A stretch of DNA of 25,440 bases from Candidatus Neomicrothrix sp. UBA2131 (GCA_002329075.1 DCXR01000022.1:3530-28969), one strand, 5' to 3'; positions 6,260 to 14,949 are shown, counted from the stretch's first letter. Made by a program: numbers and translations. Notes: generated by a model from the sequence alone, not told the origin.

Positions 6260-9200
6260 TCAGGAGGCGACGAGTGCCACGACGTCCTCGGCAACGCGGT
6301 CCACGGCGACCCGTTCGCTGACGACGCGTGATGAACCACCCGGCGCCATTGTCACGCCGAACAGGCAGTCGGCAGCCTCCATCGTCCGCTTCTGGTGGCT
6401 GACGATCAGCAGCTGGGCATCGTTTCGGAACTGCCGGACGAGCCCCAGGAAACGGTGCAGGTTGACGTCGTCGAGGGCAGCCTCGACCTCGTCCATTACG
6501 TAGAAGGGCGAGGGTCGGCTACGGAAGACGGCAAACAGGAATGCCAGTGCGGTGAGCGAACGCTCGCCACCGGACAGCAGGGAGAGCTTCCTGACGTTCT
6601 TTCCCGAGGGCTTCGCCTCGACCTCGATGCCGGTCTCGAGCAGGTTGTCCGGGTCGGTGAGGTGGAGTCGGCCGGTGCCCCCCGGGAACAGGGTGTCGAA
6701 CAGGTCCGTGAAATATGTCGACACCTCGGCAAACGCCTCGGCAAACACCGAGGCGATCTCGTCATCGATCGACCGGATCACCTTGCGGAGGTCACGGCGG
6801 GTGTTGCGGATGTCCTCGAGTTGGCTGACGAGGAACTCGTGGCGCTCACGCAGGGTGTCGTACTCCTCGAGCGCCAACGGGTTGACCGGCCCCATCAACT
6901 CGAGTTCCCGTTCGAGTTCGGTGATGCGAACGGTCGCCGTCACGCCGTCGGGTAGGTCGGGACCGGGGGCATCCATGATGGCATCGGGCTCGCAGCCGAA
7001 CTCGCTGTGAATCGACTCGGTCAGGTTCTCGAGGCGGAGCCTGGTCTCGGCCCGGTCGACCTCGAGCCGGTTCAGGCGCTCCCTCGCGTCGGCGAGCGAC
7101 CGCTCGGCGTCGGAGCGCTCGCGGCGGAGCCCATCGAGCCTTGCTGCAACGGCCCGAACACGCTCGGACTGTCGACGGCGCTGCTCCCGCAACTCGTCGA
7201 GTCGCCCATCTGCAACCGACATGCGGACGTCGAGTGCCTCTACGAGGTGGCGGGTGGCCGCCGCCTGCAGGTCGAGTTCGGAACGTCGTTGGTCGGCCTG
7301 CTGGCGCTCGTCGTTGAGCTCGTCGAGGCGTGACGAGTACTCGGTGACCCGTGCGAGGAGCAGGTTGCGTCGGGCTGTCAGGTCGGCCACCCGGACCTCG
7401 TGCGCGGTCCGGCGGCCGCTCAGCTCGGCGGATCGCTCCTCGAGGTCACGGCGCTGCTCGGCCATGCGTCGACCGGATTCCATGGCTTCGGACTCGGCGT
7501 CCTCGAGATCGGGCAGCCTCGTCTCCAGGTCGGCGACCCGGGACCTCTCGTCCCTCAGCCGGGCCTCGAGTACCCCGATGCGGGTCCGGAGGCCCTCGGC
7601 TTCGTTGACGACGTCGCGGCGTTCGGCCTGAAGACGCTGGAGCGCCTCGGCCGCCGCCGTGAACCGGCCGTCGTGGACGTCGAGTTGGCGGGTGTGCCGT
7701 ACGACCTCGTCCTCGAGATCGGAGGTCTGACGCTCGGCCTCGTCGAGTTGACGGCGGGCGTCGGCGCGCTCGTCCTCGGCGACGGTGAGGCTGGATTCGG
7801 CTTCGGCCAGGGCGGCGCCCGTGGCACCCCCGCGGTCTCCGCCGATCCGCCAGCCTGACGGTCCGAACCGGTCCCCTTCCAGGGTCACGAAGACGGCATC
7901 GGGGTGCGCCATCGCCGCCTCGACAGCGGCATTGGCGTCAACGATGGCGGCCGGTGCCAGGAGCCGGTCGAGCAGGCGATCGACCTCGGGTGTACGGGCC
8001 CGTACGTGCTCACGTACCGACCGTCCGACCGGTGGCACCGTCGTCCTGCCGGCACCGGCGACCAGGGAGAGAACCGCTGCGTGGAGGCGGCCCTCGCGCA
8101 GGGCGTCGAGCGCCTGCACCGCACGTTCGACATCCTCGACGACGACCGCGTCGAGCGCCTCACCGGCAGCTGCAGCGAAGGCGGCCTCGTAGCCCTCGTC
8201 GACCTCGACCAGGTCGAGCAGCGTGCCCAGGACCCCCTCGATACCCGAAAGGTGGGCCACGCCGGCGCGCGAGCGGGCCTCGTCGAGTGCGAGTGCGAGA
8301 GCCTCCGCCCTCGCCCGGACGGTGCGAACATCGGCCTCCGCTGTGGCCAGTCGCTCCCAGACGGCGTTGCGCTGCATGGCAGCGGCGTGCAGGCGTTGCT
8401 CAATCTGGGTGAGCGCCTCGACCAACGGCTGCTCGGCCGTCTCGCCCTCGGAGAGTTGGTGGCGCAGGTCGGCGGCAGCGGCGTCGAGGCGTCCTGTCTC
8501 GGCTTCGAGCAGGGCCAGGCGACCGGCCAGGCCGTCGCTCTCGGTCGAGGCCTGCGCGAGCGTCGCCCGCAACACGCCCAACTCGCCACGCGCCTCGGCA
8601 GCGTGGGTGCCGAGGGACACGACCCCTTCGGCCCAGGTGACCTCGAAGGCAGCACGGTCGGCCGCCAGCCCTGTCTCGGCCAGTGCCAGACGCTCGGACT
8701 CGGGAGCCAGGGACTCGGATTCGGATTCGAGGCCCGCCAACTCGGCCTCGGCACGGGTCTTGTCGGCTTCGAGGCCGAGGACCATCTGCTGGGAGACGAA
8801 GGCCTCGCGGTCCCGCTCGATGCCTCGCAGTCGTTCGACCAGCACACCGCGGATTCCACGGCCGCGCTCGCGGAGGGACTCGTAGCGGAGCAGGCGGTCA
8901 CCGAGGTCGTCGCCACCGGCGGCCAACTCCGCCTCCGCCGAAGTGATCTGGTCGGCGAAACCCTCGAGGGTGGTACGTGACCCGGACTCGATGCCGGCCA
9001 ACTCCGCCCGAAGGGCGGCCTCCTCGCGGGCCCGTCCACGGAGGGTGGCGAGCTCGGTGGCCTTGTGGTGGCGGCGCAGCGAACTCAACTCGCCGACCAG
9101 GTCACCGTGTCGACGAGCCGCCTCGGCCTGATGCTCCAGCGGTCGCAACTGTCGTCGCACCTCGCGTTGCAGGTCTCCCAGGCGGTCGAGGTCCACCTCA

Positions 9201-9751
9201 GTCGACCTCAGGCGCCGTTCGGCCTTCTCGCGGCGCTTCCGGTACTTCAGGATCCCGGCGGCATCCTCGATGATCATGCGCCGCTCCTCGGCGTGCGCGT
9301 TCAACACGGCGTCGATCTGACCCTGAGAGATGATCACATGCTGTTGCCGACCCACCGATGCGTCGGAGAGCAGTTCCTGGATGTCGAGCAGTCGACAGGA
9401 GGCGCCGTTGAGCGAGTACTCGCTCTCACCGGTCCGGAGCAATGTTCGGGTGATGGTGATCTCGGCGAGGTCGACCGGCAACAGGCGAATCTCGTTGTCG
9501 ATCGTGAGCGAGACCTCCGCCCGGTCGAGGGCGGGACGCTCGGCGGTGCCTGCGAAGATGACGTCGTCCATCTTCTGTGACCGGACGGCGCTGGGGGCCT
9601 GGGCGCCCAGGACCCAGGTGACTGCATCGACGACGTTGGACTTGCCGCTGCCGTTGGGGCCGACGACGACGGTGATGCCCGGCTCGACGTCGAGGACGGC
9701 CTGGTCGGCGAAGGACTTGAAGCCCTTGATGGTGAGTCGCTTGAGGAACAC
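6260..9751 (-). CDS. smc: Chromosome segregation ATPase SMC
   Basis: SMC forms the ring-shaped dimer that, with ScpA and ScpB, organises newly replicated chromosome arms. From the GTG at 9751 the protein has 1163 residues and begins with FLKRLTIKGFKSFAD, the family N-terminus; a further upstream TTG adds only a basic stretch not found in the family. Walker A is GPNGSGKS (31-38), followed by a first long coiled coil (about 160-480), a glycine-containing hinge (about 490-650) and a second coiled coil (about 650-940). The C-terminal head has the signature LSGGERS (from about 1059) and Walker B FYVMDEVEAALDD (about 1083-1095). AAGGG lies eight bases before the GTG. The 145-base gap to the Fpg-like gene shows no firm promoter. 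scpAB are not in the window. Confidence 0.97.
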   Translation of the reverse strand: MFLKRLTIKGFKSFADQAVLDVEPGITVVVGPNGSGKSNVVDAVTWVLGAQAPSAVRSQKMDDVIFAGTAERPALDRAEVSLTIDNEIRLLPVDLAEITITRTLLRTGESEYSLNGASCRLLDIQELLSDASVGRQQHVIISQGQIDAVLNAHAEERRMIIEDAAGILKYRKRREKAERRLRSTEVDLDRLGDLQREVRRQLRPLEHQAEAARRHGDLVGELSSLRRHHKATELATLRGRAREEAALRAELAGIESGSRTTLEGFADQITSAEAELAAGGDDLGDRLLRYESLRERGRGIRGVLVERLRGIERDREAFVSQQMVLGLEADKTRAEAELAGLESESESLAPESERLALAETGLAADRAAFEVTWAEGVVSLGTHAAEARGELGVLRATLAQASTESDGLAGRLALLEAETGRLDAAAADLRHQLSEGETAEQPLVEALTQIEQRLHAAAMQRNAVWERLATAEADVRTVRARAEALALALDEARSRAGVAHLSGIEGVLGTLLDLVEVDEGYEAAFAAAAGEALDAVVVEDVERAVQALDALREGRLHAAVLSLVAGAGRTTVPPVGRSVREHVRARTPEVDRLLDRLLAPAAIVDANAAVEAAMAHPDAVFVTLEGDRFGPSGWRIGGDRGGATGAALAEAESSLTVAEDERADARRQLDEAERQTSDLEDEVVRHTRQLDVHDGRFTAAAEALQRLQAERRDVVNEAEGLRTRIGVLEARLRDERSRVADLETRLPDLEDAESEAMESGRRMAEQRRDLEERSAELSGRRTAHEVRVADLTARRNLLLARVTEYSSRLDELNDERQQADQRRSELDLQAAATRHLVEALDVRMSVADGRLDELREQRRRQSERVRAVAARLDGLRRERSDAERSLADARERLNRLEVDRAETRLRLENLTESIHSEFGCEPDAIMDAPGPDLPDGVTATVRITELERELELMGPVNPLALEEYDTLRERHEFLVSQLEDIRNTRRDLRKVIRSIDDEIASVFAEAFAEVSTYFTDLFDTLFPGGTGRLHLTDPDNLLETGIEVEAKPSGKNVRKLSLLSGGERSLTALAFLFAVFRSRPSPFYVMDEVEAALDDVNLHRFLGLVRQFRNDAQLLIVSHQKRTMEAADCLFGVTMAPGGSSRVVSERVAVDRVAEDVVALVAS

Positions 9752-9896
9752 CCCGGCTACCCTTCGGCGCCGTTTCCCCAGCAAGTCGAGACGCGGGCCG
9801 ATACGCGAATCACAGTGCTGTCATTTGCCACGACTCCACCATAGACGCAGGAACGGCGTCAGATGCCGCGTTTCACTGCCCCGTAGCGGACAAGCC

Positions 9897-10736
9897 TCAG
9901 ACCTGTGTGTCGCAGTAGTACGTCCAGCGGTTCTTGTATTTCGTGCGCAGGATCGGCGCCCGACTGCGCGGGCTGAGGTCGCCGGCGCGTCCGTAGACGG
10001 CCAGGTGGTCCTGGTAGATGCCCGGAGTGCCGAAGATGTCGAGGAACGGTCGATCCTCGAGGTTCGTGCCCCGGTACTTGACGGCGTTGTGGACGACCTC
10101 GACGACCGCCCGGTAGAGACGCCTGACCTCCTGGCTCGAAAGCGAGTCGGTCCGTCGCTCGTGCCTCAGCCCGGCGGCGAAGAGGATCTCGTCGCTGTAG
10201 ACGTCGCCGATGCCGACAAGGAAGGAGTTGTCACACAGGAGGTCCTTGAGCAACGCATCGCGACCGAACACCCGTCCTGCGAAGTCCGTCCAGGAGATCA
10301 GCTCGCCGATCGGGTCGAGGCCCAGCCGGTCGAGTTCGGGAAGGTCCTGGAAGATCGTCTCGGCCAGCACGACGCGTACCTGCGAATCGCCGGCCGGGTC
10401 GACCAGCCGCAACTGTCCTCCCTGGGTGAACGTGATCGTCAGTTCGGTGCCCGACTGCCGCGCTTCCTTCGCGCGCTGTCTACGGAGCAGGGCACCGGGG
10501 CCGAGGCGCATGACGATGTAGTGGTCGTCGATCTCGATGCAGATGTGCAGTCCGGCCCGACGAACCGAGGCCACCTTGCGACCCTCGAGTTGGCTGGTGA
10601 ACTGCTTGCGGTTGTGGTAGCCCTCCAGCACGGCCATCGACGCCGCCTCGGCGGACTTGATCTTCCGACCCGGGAGGTCGCGATCCAGGTCGCGTCGGAT
10701 GGTCTCGATCTCAGGCAGTTCCAGCGCAATTGTCAT
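9897..10736 (-). CDS. Fpg/Nei-family protein with altered catalytic and zinc-finger residues
   Basis: Its length (279 residues), fold markers and position between rnc and smc mark it as the local member of the Fpg (MutM)/Nei DNA glycosylase family, which excises oxidised bases using an N-terminal proline. The helix-two-turn-helix block is well kept (FLVGIGDVYSDEIL, 172-185) and so is Arg270 of the finger hairpin. But the N-terminus reads MTIALELPEIET, so the position of catalytic Pro2 aligns with Leu5; Glu6 is kept. The Lys of the RGK hairpin is Leu63, the Asn of GIGN is Asp178, and three of four zinc-finger Cys are replaced (Ser255, Ser258, Gln278; only Cys275 remains). The ATG overlaps the rnc stop as ATGA, supporting this start. 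It may bind damaged DNA without normal glycosylase/lyase action, or use another nucleophile. I therefore give no mutM symbol. Confidence 0.85.
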   Translation of the reverse strand: MTIALELPEIETIRRDLDRDLPGRKIKSAEAASMAVLEGYHNRKQFTSQLEGRKVASVRRAGLHICIEIDDHYIVMRLGPGALLRRQRAKEARQSGTELTITFTQGGQLRLVDPAGDSQVRVVLAETIFQDLPELDRLGLDPIGELISWTDFAGRVFGRDALLKDLLCDNSFLVGIGDVYSDEILFAAGLRHERRTDSLSSQEVRRLYRAVVEVVHNAVKYRGTNLEDRPFLDIFGTPGIYQDHLAVYGRAGDLSPRSRAPILRTKYKNRWTYYCDTQV

Positions 10737-11512
10737 CGATCGCTCCCTGCTTCGACCATGGCGGCCGCTTCCTGTCGATTCGGTTCGATGCCGGCGGACC
10801 GGTCGAGCCCCTCGAGATCGGTCCAGGCGAGGTGGGCAGCGGCCTGTTCGGCCCGCTTCTTGGAGGTGCCGGAAGCGGGCCCGTAGGAGGTCCCGTCGAT
10901 CTCGACCTCGGCGTGGAACAGTCGGTCGTGGGCGGGGCCCTCGGACGTCAGCAGGTACCTCGGCGGGGCGTCGAAGTGGCGCGCCACGAGTTCCTGGAGT
11001 CGGGTCTTGTGGTCGTGGACGCCCGGGTCCTCGGCGGCCCGGTCGATGGCGCTGTCGAGGAGTCCGTCGACGACAGCGAACGCCGGTCCTTGGCCGCCAT
11101 CGAGGAAGACGGCGCCGATGACCGCCTCCATGGCATCGGACAGGATGGACTCCTTGCCGTCCCCTCCCGACGCTGCCTCACCCTGGCCGAGCCTCAACAC
11201 CCGGCCCAGGTCGATGCGGCGGGCGACCTCCGCAAGGGCGTCGGCACTCACGACGCCGGCCCGGATCTTGGCCAACTCGCCCTCCGGGAGTTCGGGGTGC
11301 AAGCCGTACAGCCGGGTGGCGACTGCGAGCCCGAGAACGGCGTCGCCCAGGAACTCGAGGCGTTCGTTCGAGACGCCGCCGTGCTCGGCGCACCAGGAGC
11401 GGTGCGTCAGGGCCTCGATCAACAGGACCGGGTCTGCGAACCGGTGGCCGAGCCGATCGGCGATGGCCTCCGCTTCGGCGGTGGCGGGATCAGCTGAGGC
11501 GGGAGGTGACAT
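10733..11512 (-). CDS. rnc: Ribonuclease III
   Basis: RNase III cuts double-stranded RNA and matures the 30S rRNA precursor and some mRNAs. The 259-residue protein has the signature NERLEFLGDAVL (49-60, catalytic Glu53 and Asp57) and the second acidic pair in SDAMEAVIGAVFLD (Asp126, Glu129). A double-stranded-RNA-binding domain (about 166-232) contains GTSKKRAEQAAA. The C-terminal 25 residues are extra. The ATG at 11512 lies inside the end of the acyl-carrier-protein gene (23-base overlap), and there is no better start downstream that would keep the first helix. The stop overlaps the next gene as ATGA. Confidence 0.96.
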   Translation of the reverse strand: MSPPASADPATAEAEAIADRLGHRFADPVLLIEALTHRSWCAEHGGVSNERLEFLGDAVLGLAVATRLYGLHPELPEGELAKIRAGVVSADALAEVARRIDLGRVLRLGQGEAASGGDGKESILSDAMEAVIGAVFLDGGQGPAFAVVDGLLDSAIDRAAEDPGVHDHKTRLQELVARHFDAPPRYLLTSEGPAHDRLFHAEVEIDGTSYGPASGTSKKRAEQAAAHLAWTDLEGLDRSAGIEPNRQEAAAMVEAGSDR

Positions 11513-11780
11513 AGTCGACCGCGTCGCGCACGGTCTTGAGGTCTTCGAGGACCTCGTCCTCTATGCGGAAACCGACCGAACGCTCGGTCAGCTCTTCCTC
11601 GATGGCCTCGACCAACTCGATGAGCGCCAGGGAATCGGCGCCGAGGTCGTCGGCGAACGAGTCACCCTCGCCGATGTCGGAGGGCTCGATCTCGAGGATG
11701 TCGGCAAGTCGGTCACGGACCAGTGCGAGCACCTCGTCGCGTCCGATCGGGTCTCCTTCGACATGGGTTTCGGCAGGCAC
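11490..11780 (-). CDS. acpP: Acyl carrier protein
   Basis: ACP carries growing fatty acyl chains on a phosphopantetheine arm. From the GTG at 11780 it has 96 residues; the attachment serine is Ser50 in LGADSLALIEL, followed by the acidic helix ELVEAIEEEL that docks synthase enzymes. The start was chosen because AGGAG lies four bases upstream and because longer versions add sequence unlike any ACP. The first 13 residues are still an extension compared with the usual 76-80 residue protein. It lies between plsX and rnc, a grouping well known in Firmicutes and Proteobacteria. CoaD, encoded about 3 kb upstream in the same block, acts in making the CoA from which the arm comes. Confidence 0.93.
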   Translation of the reverse strand: MPAETHVEGDPIGRDEVLALVRDRLADILEIEPSDIGEGDSFADDLGADSLALIELVEAIEEELTERSVGFRIEDEVLEDLKTVRDAVDYVTSRLS

Positions 11781-11857
11781 GTGACTCCTAGGGGACTTCG
11801 GGTGGACGGCGATGGCACCTCGATACTGCGGGCACCGTACGCAGGGGGTGTGACGAC

Positions 11858-11873
11858 CGATCCTACCGGATCG
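11858..11873. other. Small tetraloop hairpin in the plsX-acpP gap
   Basis: A perfect 6-bp stem with a four-base loop (11858-11863 with 11868-11873) lies in the 153-base gap between plsX and the acyl carrier protein gene. No T tract follows on either strand. It could be part of an acpP leader or an operator; the rest of the gap shows no firm promoter. Confidence 0.25.
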
Positions 11874-11933
11874 ATATTCGGTCCGGGAAGGCTCCAAAGG
11901 GATGGAAACAGGTTGACAGAGTTCGAAACAGCC

Positions 11934-12932
11934 TCAGTCGGTGTTCGGGGCGGCGACCGCCTCGGTGATATGGCCCACCACGTCGGCCTCCACCATCTCC
12001 GCGGCGGCCAGCACGGCGTTCTCGATGGCGAGCGAGCGGGAGGAACCATGGCTGATCATGCAGACACCCCGGACGCCGAGGAGCATGGCGCCGCCATAGG
12101 TGTCGGGGTGGAACATCCGGTAGAGGCCGTCGAGTTCGGGGCCCAGAACCTGTGCCGCCTCCGCTGCCTCGGGGCGCTCACCCAGGCTGGCGAGCAGGGC
12201 GGTCATCAGCGCCGTCATCGACCCCTCGAGCGCCTTGAGGGCAACGTTCCCGGTGAACCCGTCGGTCACGACCACATCGACGGCATCGGTGAGCAGGTCC
12301 CGACCCTCGACGTTCCCGATGAACGAGGCGTCACCCCAGGAGGCGTCCGCCATGGCCTCGTGGGCCTCCTTGACGAACGGATTGCCCTTGCCGGGCTCCT
12401 CGCCGATCGACAGCAACGCAACCCGTGGCTCGGAAACGCCGAGTCGGTCCCGGGAGAAGATGGCTCCCATCTGGCCGAACTGGACCAGCCAGGCCGGGCT
12501 GCACTCCGAGTTGGCACCGGCGTCGAGGAGGACGGTCGGATTCCCACCCGGGGTCGGCAACAGGGTGGCGATGGCGGGACGGCTGACACCCTTGATGCGG
12601 CCCATGCGCAACAGGGCGCTCGCCATGGTGGCCCCGGTGTTGCCGGCGCTCACCATCGCCGATGCGACACCGTCGCGTACCGCCTCGGCCGCCCGAACCA
12701 GCGAAGAATCCTTCATCTTCCGGACGCTGGAACCCGGATCGGCGTCCATGGCGATGACCTCGGAGGCGGGCAGCACCTCCAGGCCCCCTGTATCGGTCAG
12801 GTCATCGGGACGACCGACGAGGACAACGGGGATGCCATGCTCATCGTGGGCACGCAATGCGCCTGCGACGATCTCGTCCGGTGCGAAGTCGCCGCCCATC
12901 GCGTCGACTACGACGGGAAGCGAGAGGGTCAT
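11934..12932 (-). CDS. plsX: Phosphate acyltransferase PlsX
   Basis: PlsX converts acyl-ACP to acyl-phosphate, the acyl donor that PlsY uses to make lysophosphatidic acid, and can run in reverse. The 332-residue protein from the ATG at 12932 opens with PVVVDAMGGDFAPDEIV, the family's first motif. It continues with VSAGNTGATMASALLRMGRIKGVSRPAIATLLPT and LLDAGANSE, also diagnostic, and DGFTGNVALKALEGS. The start is 19 bases after the rpmF stop, the classic rpmF-plsX pairing. An upstream in-frame extension overlapping rpmF is rejected because it lacks homology to the family. No clear Shine-Dalgarno is present, so translation may depend on rpmF. Confidence 0.96.
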   Translation of the reverse strand: MTLSLPVVVDAMGGDFAPDEIVAGALRAHDEHGIPVVLVGRPDDLTDTGGLEVLPASEVIAMDADPGSSVRKMKDSSLVRAAEAVRDGVASAMVSAGNTGATMASALLRMGRIKGVSRPAIATLLPTPGGNPTVLLDAGANSECSPAWLVQFGQMGAIFSRDRLGVSEPRVALLSIGEEPGKGNPFVKEAHEAMADASWGDASFIGNVEGRDLLTDAVDVVVTDGFTGNVALKALEGSMTALMTALLASLGERPEAAEAAQVLGPELDGLYRMFHPDTYGGAMLLGVRGVCMISHGSSRSLAIENAVLAAAEMVEADVVGHITEAVAAPNTD

Positions 12933-12951
12933 TGAAGCGGGGCCGCTCGGC

Positions 12952-13131
12952 TCAGTCGACGTCGATGGCCTGGCGGCCGCCGTACCAGCCACAGTTGCCA
13001 CACACTCGGTGGGGGCGACGAACCTCGCCACAGCGGGGACAGGTGCTGCGCGACGAGGGGCGCAGGGTCCAGTTGGAGGCCCTGCGGCTACGGCCCTTGG
13101 CCTTGGAGGTCTTCTTCTTGGGAACGGCCAT
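12952..13131 (-). CDS. rpmF: 50S ribosomal protein L32 (zinc-binding form)
   Basis: L32 is a small protein of the large ribosomal subunit. From the ATG at 13131 the 59 residues start MAVPKKKTSKAKGRSRRAS, the family signature, and carry a full zinc ribbon: CPRCG and CGNCGWY. The two Cys pairs mean the zinc-requiring form. A second ATG directly upstream (13134) is less likely, since the family begins MAVPK. The gene lies between the DUF177 gene and plsX, in the conserved order of this block. Confidence 0.96.
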   Translation of the reverse strand: MAVPKKKTSKAKGRSRRASNWTLRPSSRSTCPRCGEVRRPHRVCGNCGWYGGRQAIDVD

Positions 13132-13239
13132 CATGGACTCGCGGTGGTTGGAGCGTTCGGGGGGAATCGTGGACGCTGGATGGGACATGGTGCCCGGCCC
13201 GGCGACCCCAAAGGCTAGCGGGCACTCGACCGAACCCGG

Positions 13240-13779
13240 TCAGCCCTCGTCACCCGGTTCGCGCAGGACATCGAGCACCGCCCAGCGGGGATCCCGCTCC
13301 GGTTCGGCAGCCTCCCCTTCGGACCCGACTTCCTCCACCGGCATCGCAGGAAAGCGCTCGGGGTCCGGGCCGACGCAGTCGTCACCGCACAGCGGTGACA
13401 GCGGCAGCGCCAGGAGCACGGCGTCGCGGGCAACGACCCCGATGTCGATGCAATCCTCTCCGGCGTCGGACTCGAGCGGGTAGGTGTCTCCCGTTTCGGC
13501 GTCACCCGACCGGAAGACCTCGCGTAACTCGACCCGGAGGTGGCCGGAGACCGTTTCGAGGCATCGCCGGCACTCCCCCGTCCAGTCGACATCGACAGCG
13601 CCGGATGCCACGATGTCCATGCCGCTCGCACCCACCTCGAGGTCGATTACGACCTCGTCTCCATCGACGCAGACGGTTCCGATGCGCATGTTGTCCAGAA
13701 CGGCGACAGTCCGCACCTCCCGCGGGGCGGCACCGGGGCGTCGCAGGAGGGCAACGGGTATCCGGAGGCCCCCGGTCAT
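13240..13779 (-). CDS. DUF177 (YceD) family protein
   Basis: Members of this family are typically encoded just before rpmF; the E. coli relative YceD and plant relatives are linked to 23S rRNA handling, but the biochemical role is not settled. The 179 residues from the ATG at 13779 contain the characteristic ECRRC pair (Cys70, Cys73) after a beta-rich N-terminal part, and a second pair in LCGDDC (Cys131, Cys135) before the acidic C-terminus ending DPRWAVLDVL. These Cys probably bind zinc. A longer frame to 13980 overlaps the upstream gene and is Arg/Pro-rich shadow sequence. The gene starts 19 bases after the SepIVA-like gene and ends 108 bases before rpmF. Confidence 0.88.
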   Translation of the reverse strand: MTGGLRIPVALLRRPGAAPREVRTVAVLDNMRIGTVCVDGDEVVIDLEVGASGMDIVASGAVDVDWTGECRRCLETVSGHLRVELREVFRSGDAETGDTYPLESDAGEDCIDIGVVARDAVLLALPLSPLCGDDCVGPDPERFPAMPVEEVGSEGEAAEPERDPRWAVLDVLREPGDEG

Positions 13780-13798
13780 GGTCCGGGCCGCGGGGCGG

Positions 13799-14464
13799 TC
13801 ACCCGCCCGACTCGCCGCTGCTGTCCTGGTCGAAGAACGAAGAACTGGACCTCGGCCTCTGGGCCTCCTCGGCAGCCGCCTGGGCGGCCTGTTCGGCAAT
13901 CTCGGCCTGCTGATGACGCTCGCGGTCGAGCACCGTCTCCTGAAGCTTGCGCCGGCCCGCGGCGATGGTGTCGCGGGCATCGGTCAGCGACGCCTCGAAG
14001 GTCGCCAGCTTCTGGTCGCAGTAGTCCTCCGTCTCGCGCCGCATCCGCCGTGTCTCCTCCCTGGCCATTTCGACGAGTTGGCGGGCCCGTTGTTCGGCCG
14101 TACGAACCACCTCGGTGCGCACGACGAGTCGTTCGGCCTGCGACCGCGCCATTTCGAGAATCTCGTCACCCTCGCGACGTACCTTGGCCAGGAACTCCTC
14201 GCGCTCCTTGAGCAGCCATCGGGCAGCCCGCAGATCCTCGGGGAGGCGGGCGATGGCCTCATCGAGCATCTCGAGGAGGTCCTCCTTGTTGATCATCGAG
14301 GATGCCGACAGCGGCATCGGGCGGGCCGAGGCGACAACCTCGCGTGCCTGGCGCATGATGCCCTCGACCTGCGGCGGGTGGTAAAGGTCGGGTGTCGGCG
14401 CCGGGGGGGCGTCGGGCTCTGTCGGGGTCGGAGGCGTCAGCCCGGTGTCGGGCATGTCGGTCAC
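13799..14464 (-). CDS. SepIVA-like DivIVA-type coiled-coil protein
   Basis: The 221-residue protein resembles mycobacterial SepIVA (Rv2927c), a cytoplasmic coiled-coil factor in cell-wall synthesis and division, in both sequence and position (next to the DUF177 gene and upstream of rnc). A Pro-rich start (1-32) is followed by REVVASARPMPLSASSMIN (41-59) and a leucine-rich helix, LLEMLDEAIARLPEDL (63-78), both matching the SepIVA N-terminus. A long charged coiled coil (about 80-150) follows, then YCDQKLATFEASL and GRRKL, the family's C-terminal block. It is shorter than the mycobacterial protein, with fewer coil repeats. The GTG start overlaps the coaD stop as GTGA; an ATG three codons later is possible. 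Confidence 0.8.
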   Translation of the reverse strand: MTDMPDTGLTPPTPTEPDAPPAPTPDLYHPPQVEGIMRQAREVVASARPMPLSASSMINKEDLLEMLDEAIARLPEDLRAARWLLKEREEFLAKVRREGDEILEMARSQAERLVVRTEVVRTAEQRARQLVEMAREETRRMRRETEDYCDQKLATFEASLTDARDTIAAGRRKLQETVLDRERHQQAEIAEQAAQAAAEEAQRPRSSSSFFDQDSSGESGG

Positions 14465-14949
14465 CGGTCCGTACCCCCGGCCGTTTCCCCGAGCCGCCGG
14501 AAGACCGGCTCGGGAACCATCTCGGACACGTCACCGCCCAGCCGGGCGACCTCCCGGATCAGCCCGGATGCCAGGAACGACCGACGCGAGGCGGTCGGCA
14601 GGAAGATGGTGTGCACCCCGGAGATGGCCAGGTTGGTCTGGGCCATCTGGAGTTCGGTCTCGAAGTCGGAGACCGCCCGCAGGCCCTTGACGATGAAGTC
14701 GGCCCCGACCTGTTGGGCCAGGGTGACGACGAGCCCGTCGAACATCGTGGTACTGACGTTGTCGAGGTGGCCGAAGCATTCATCGAGCAGGTCCATGCGC
14801 TCCTCGAGGGTGAACAGGCCACCACCCTTCGATGGGTTCATGAGCGTGCCGACCACGACCTCGTCGAACAGCCGGGCAGCCGTCTCGACGAGCTCGACGT
14901 GCCCGTTGTGGACAGGATCGAATGAACCGGGGTACAGGACTCGGGTCAC
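14461..14949 (-). CDS. coaD: Phosphopantetheine adenylyltransferase
   Basis: CoaD adds AMP to 4'-phosphopantetheine to give dephospho-CoA, the penultimate step of coenzyme A synthesis. The 162-residue protein opens with RVLYPGSFDPVHNGHVELV; HNGH (14-17) is the nucleotidyltransferase motif. The later KGLRAVSDFETELQMAQTN is diagnostic for CoaD, as is the C-terminal SGLIREVARLGGDVSEMVP. The GTG start at 14949 overlaps the rsmD stop as GTGA, and the stop overlaps the next gene in the same way. An in-frame extension upstream covers rsmD and is not real. Confidence 0.97.
   Translation of the reverse strand: MTRVLYPGSFDPVHNGHVELVETAARLFDEVVVGTLMNPSKGGGLFTLEERMDLLDECFGHLDNVSTTMFDGLVVTLAQQVGADFIVKGLRAVSDFETELQMAQTNLAISGVHTIFLPTASRRSFLASGLIREVARLGGDVSEMVPEPVFRRLGETAGGTDR

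Noticed and set aside
9752..9784. TTG start of smc eleven codons upstream
   Set aside because: It adds a basic peptide not seen in the family; the GTG at 9751 has a ribosome site and gives the standard N-terminus.
10716..10718. CTG at codon 7 as a start for the Fpg-like gene, which would place Pro next to the initiator
   Set aside because: That Pro aligns with the family's second (structural) Pro, not the catalytic one; CTG starts are rare and the ATG is coupled to the rnc stop.
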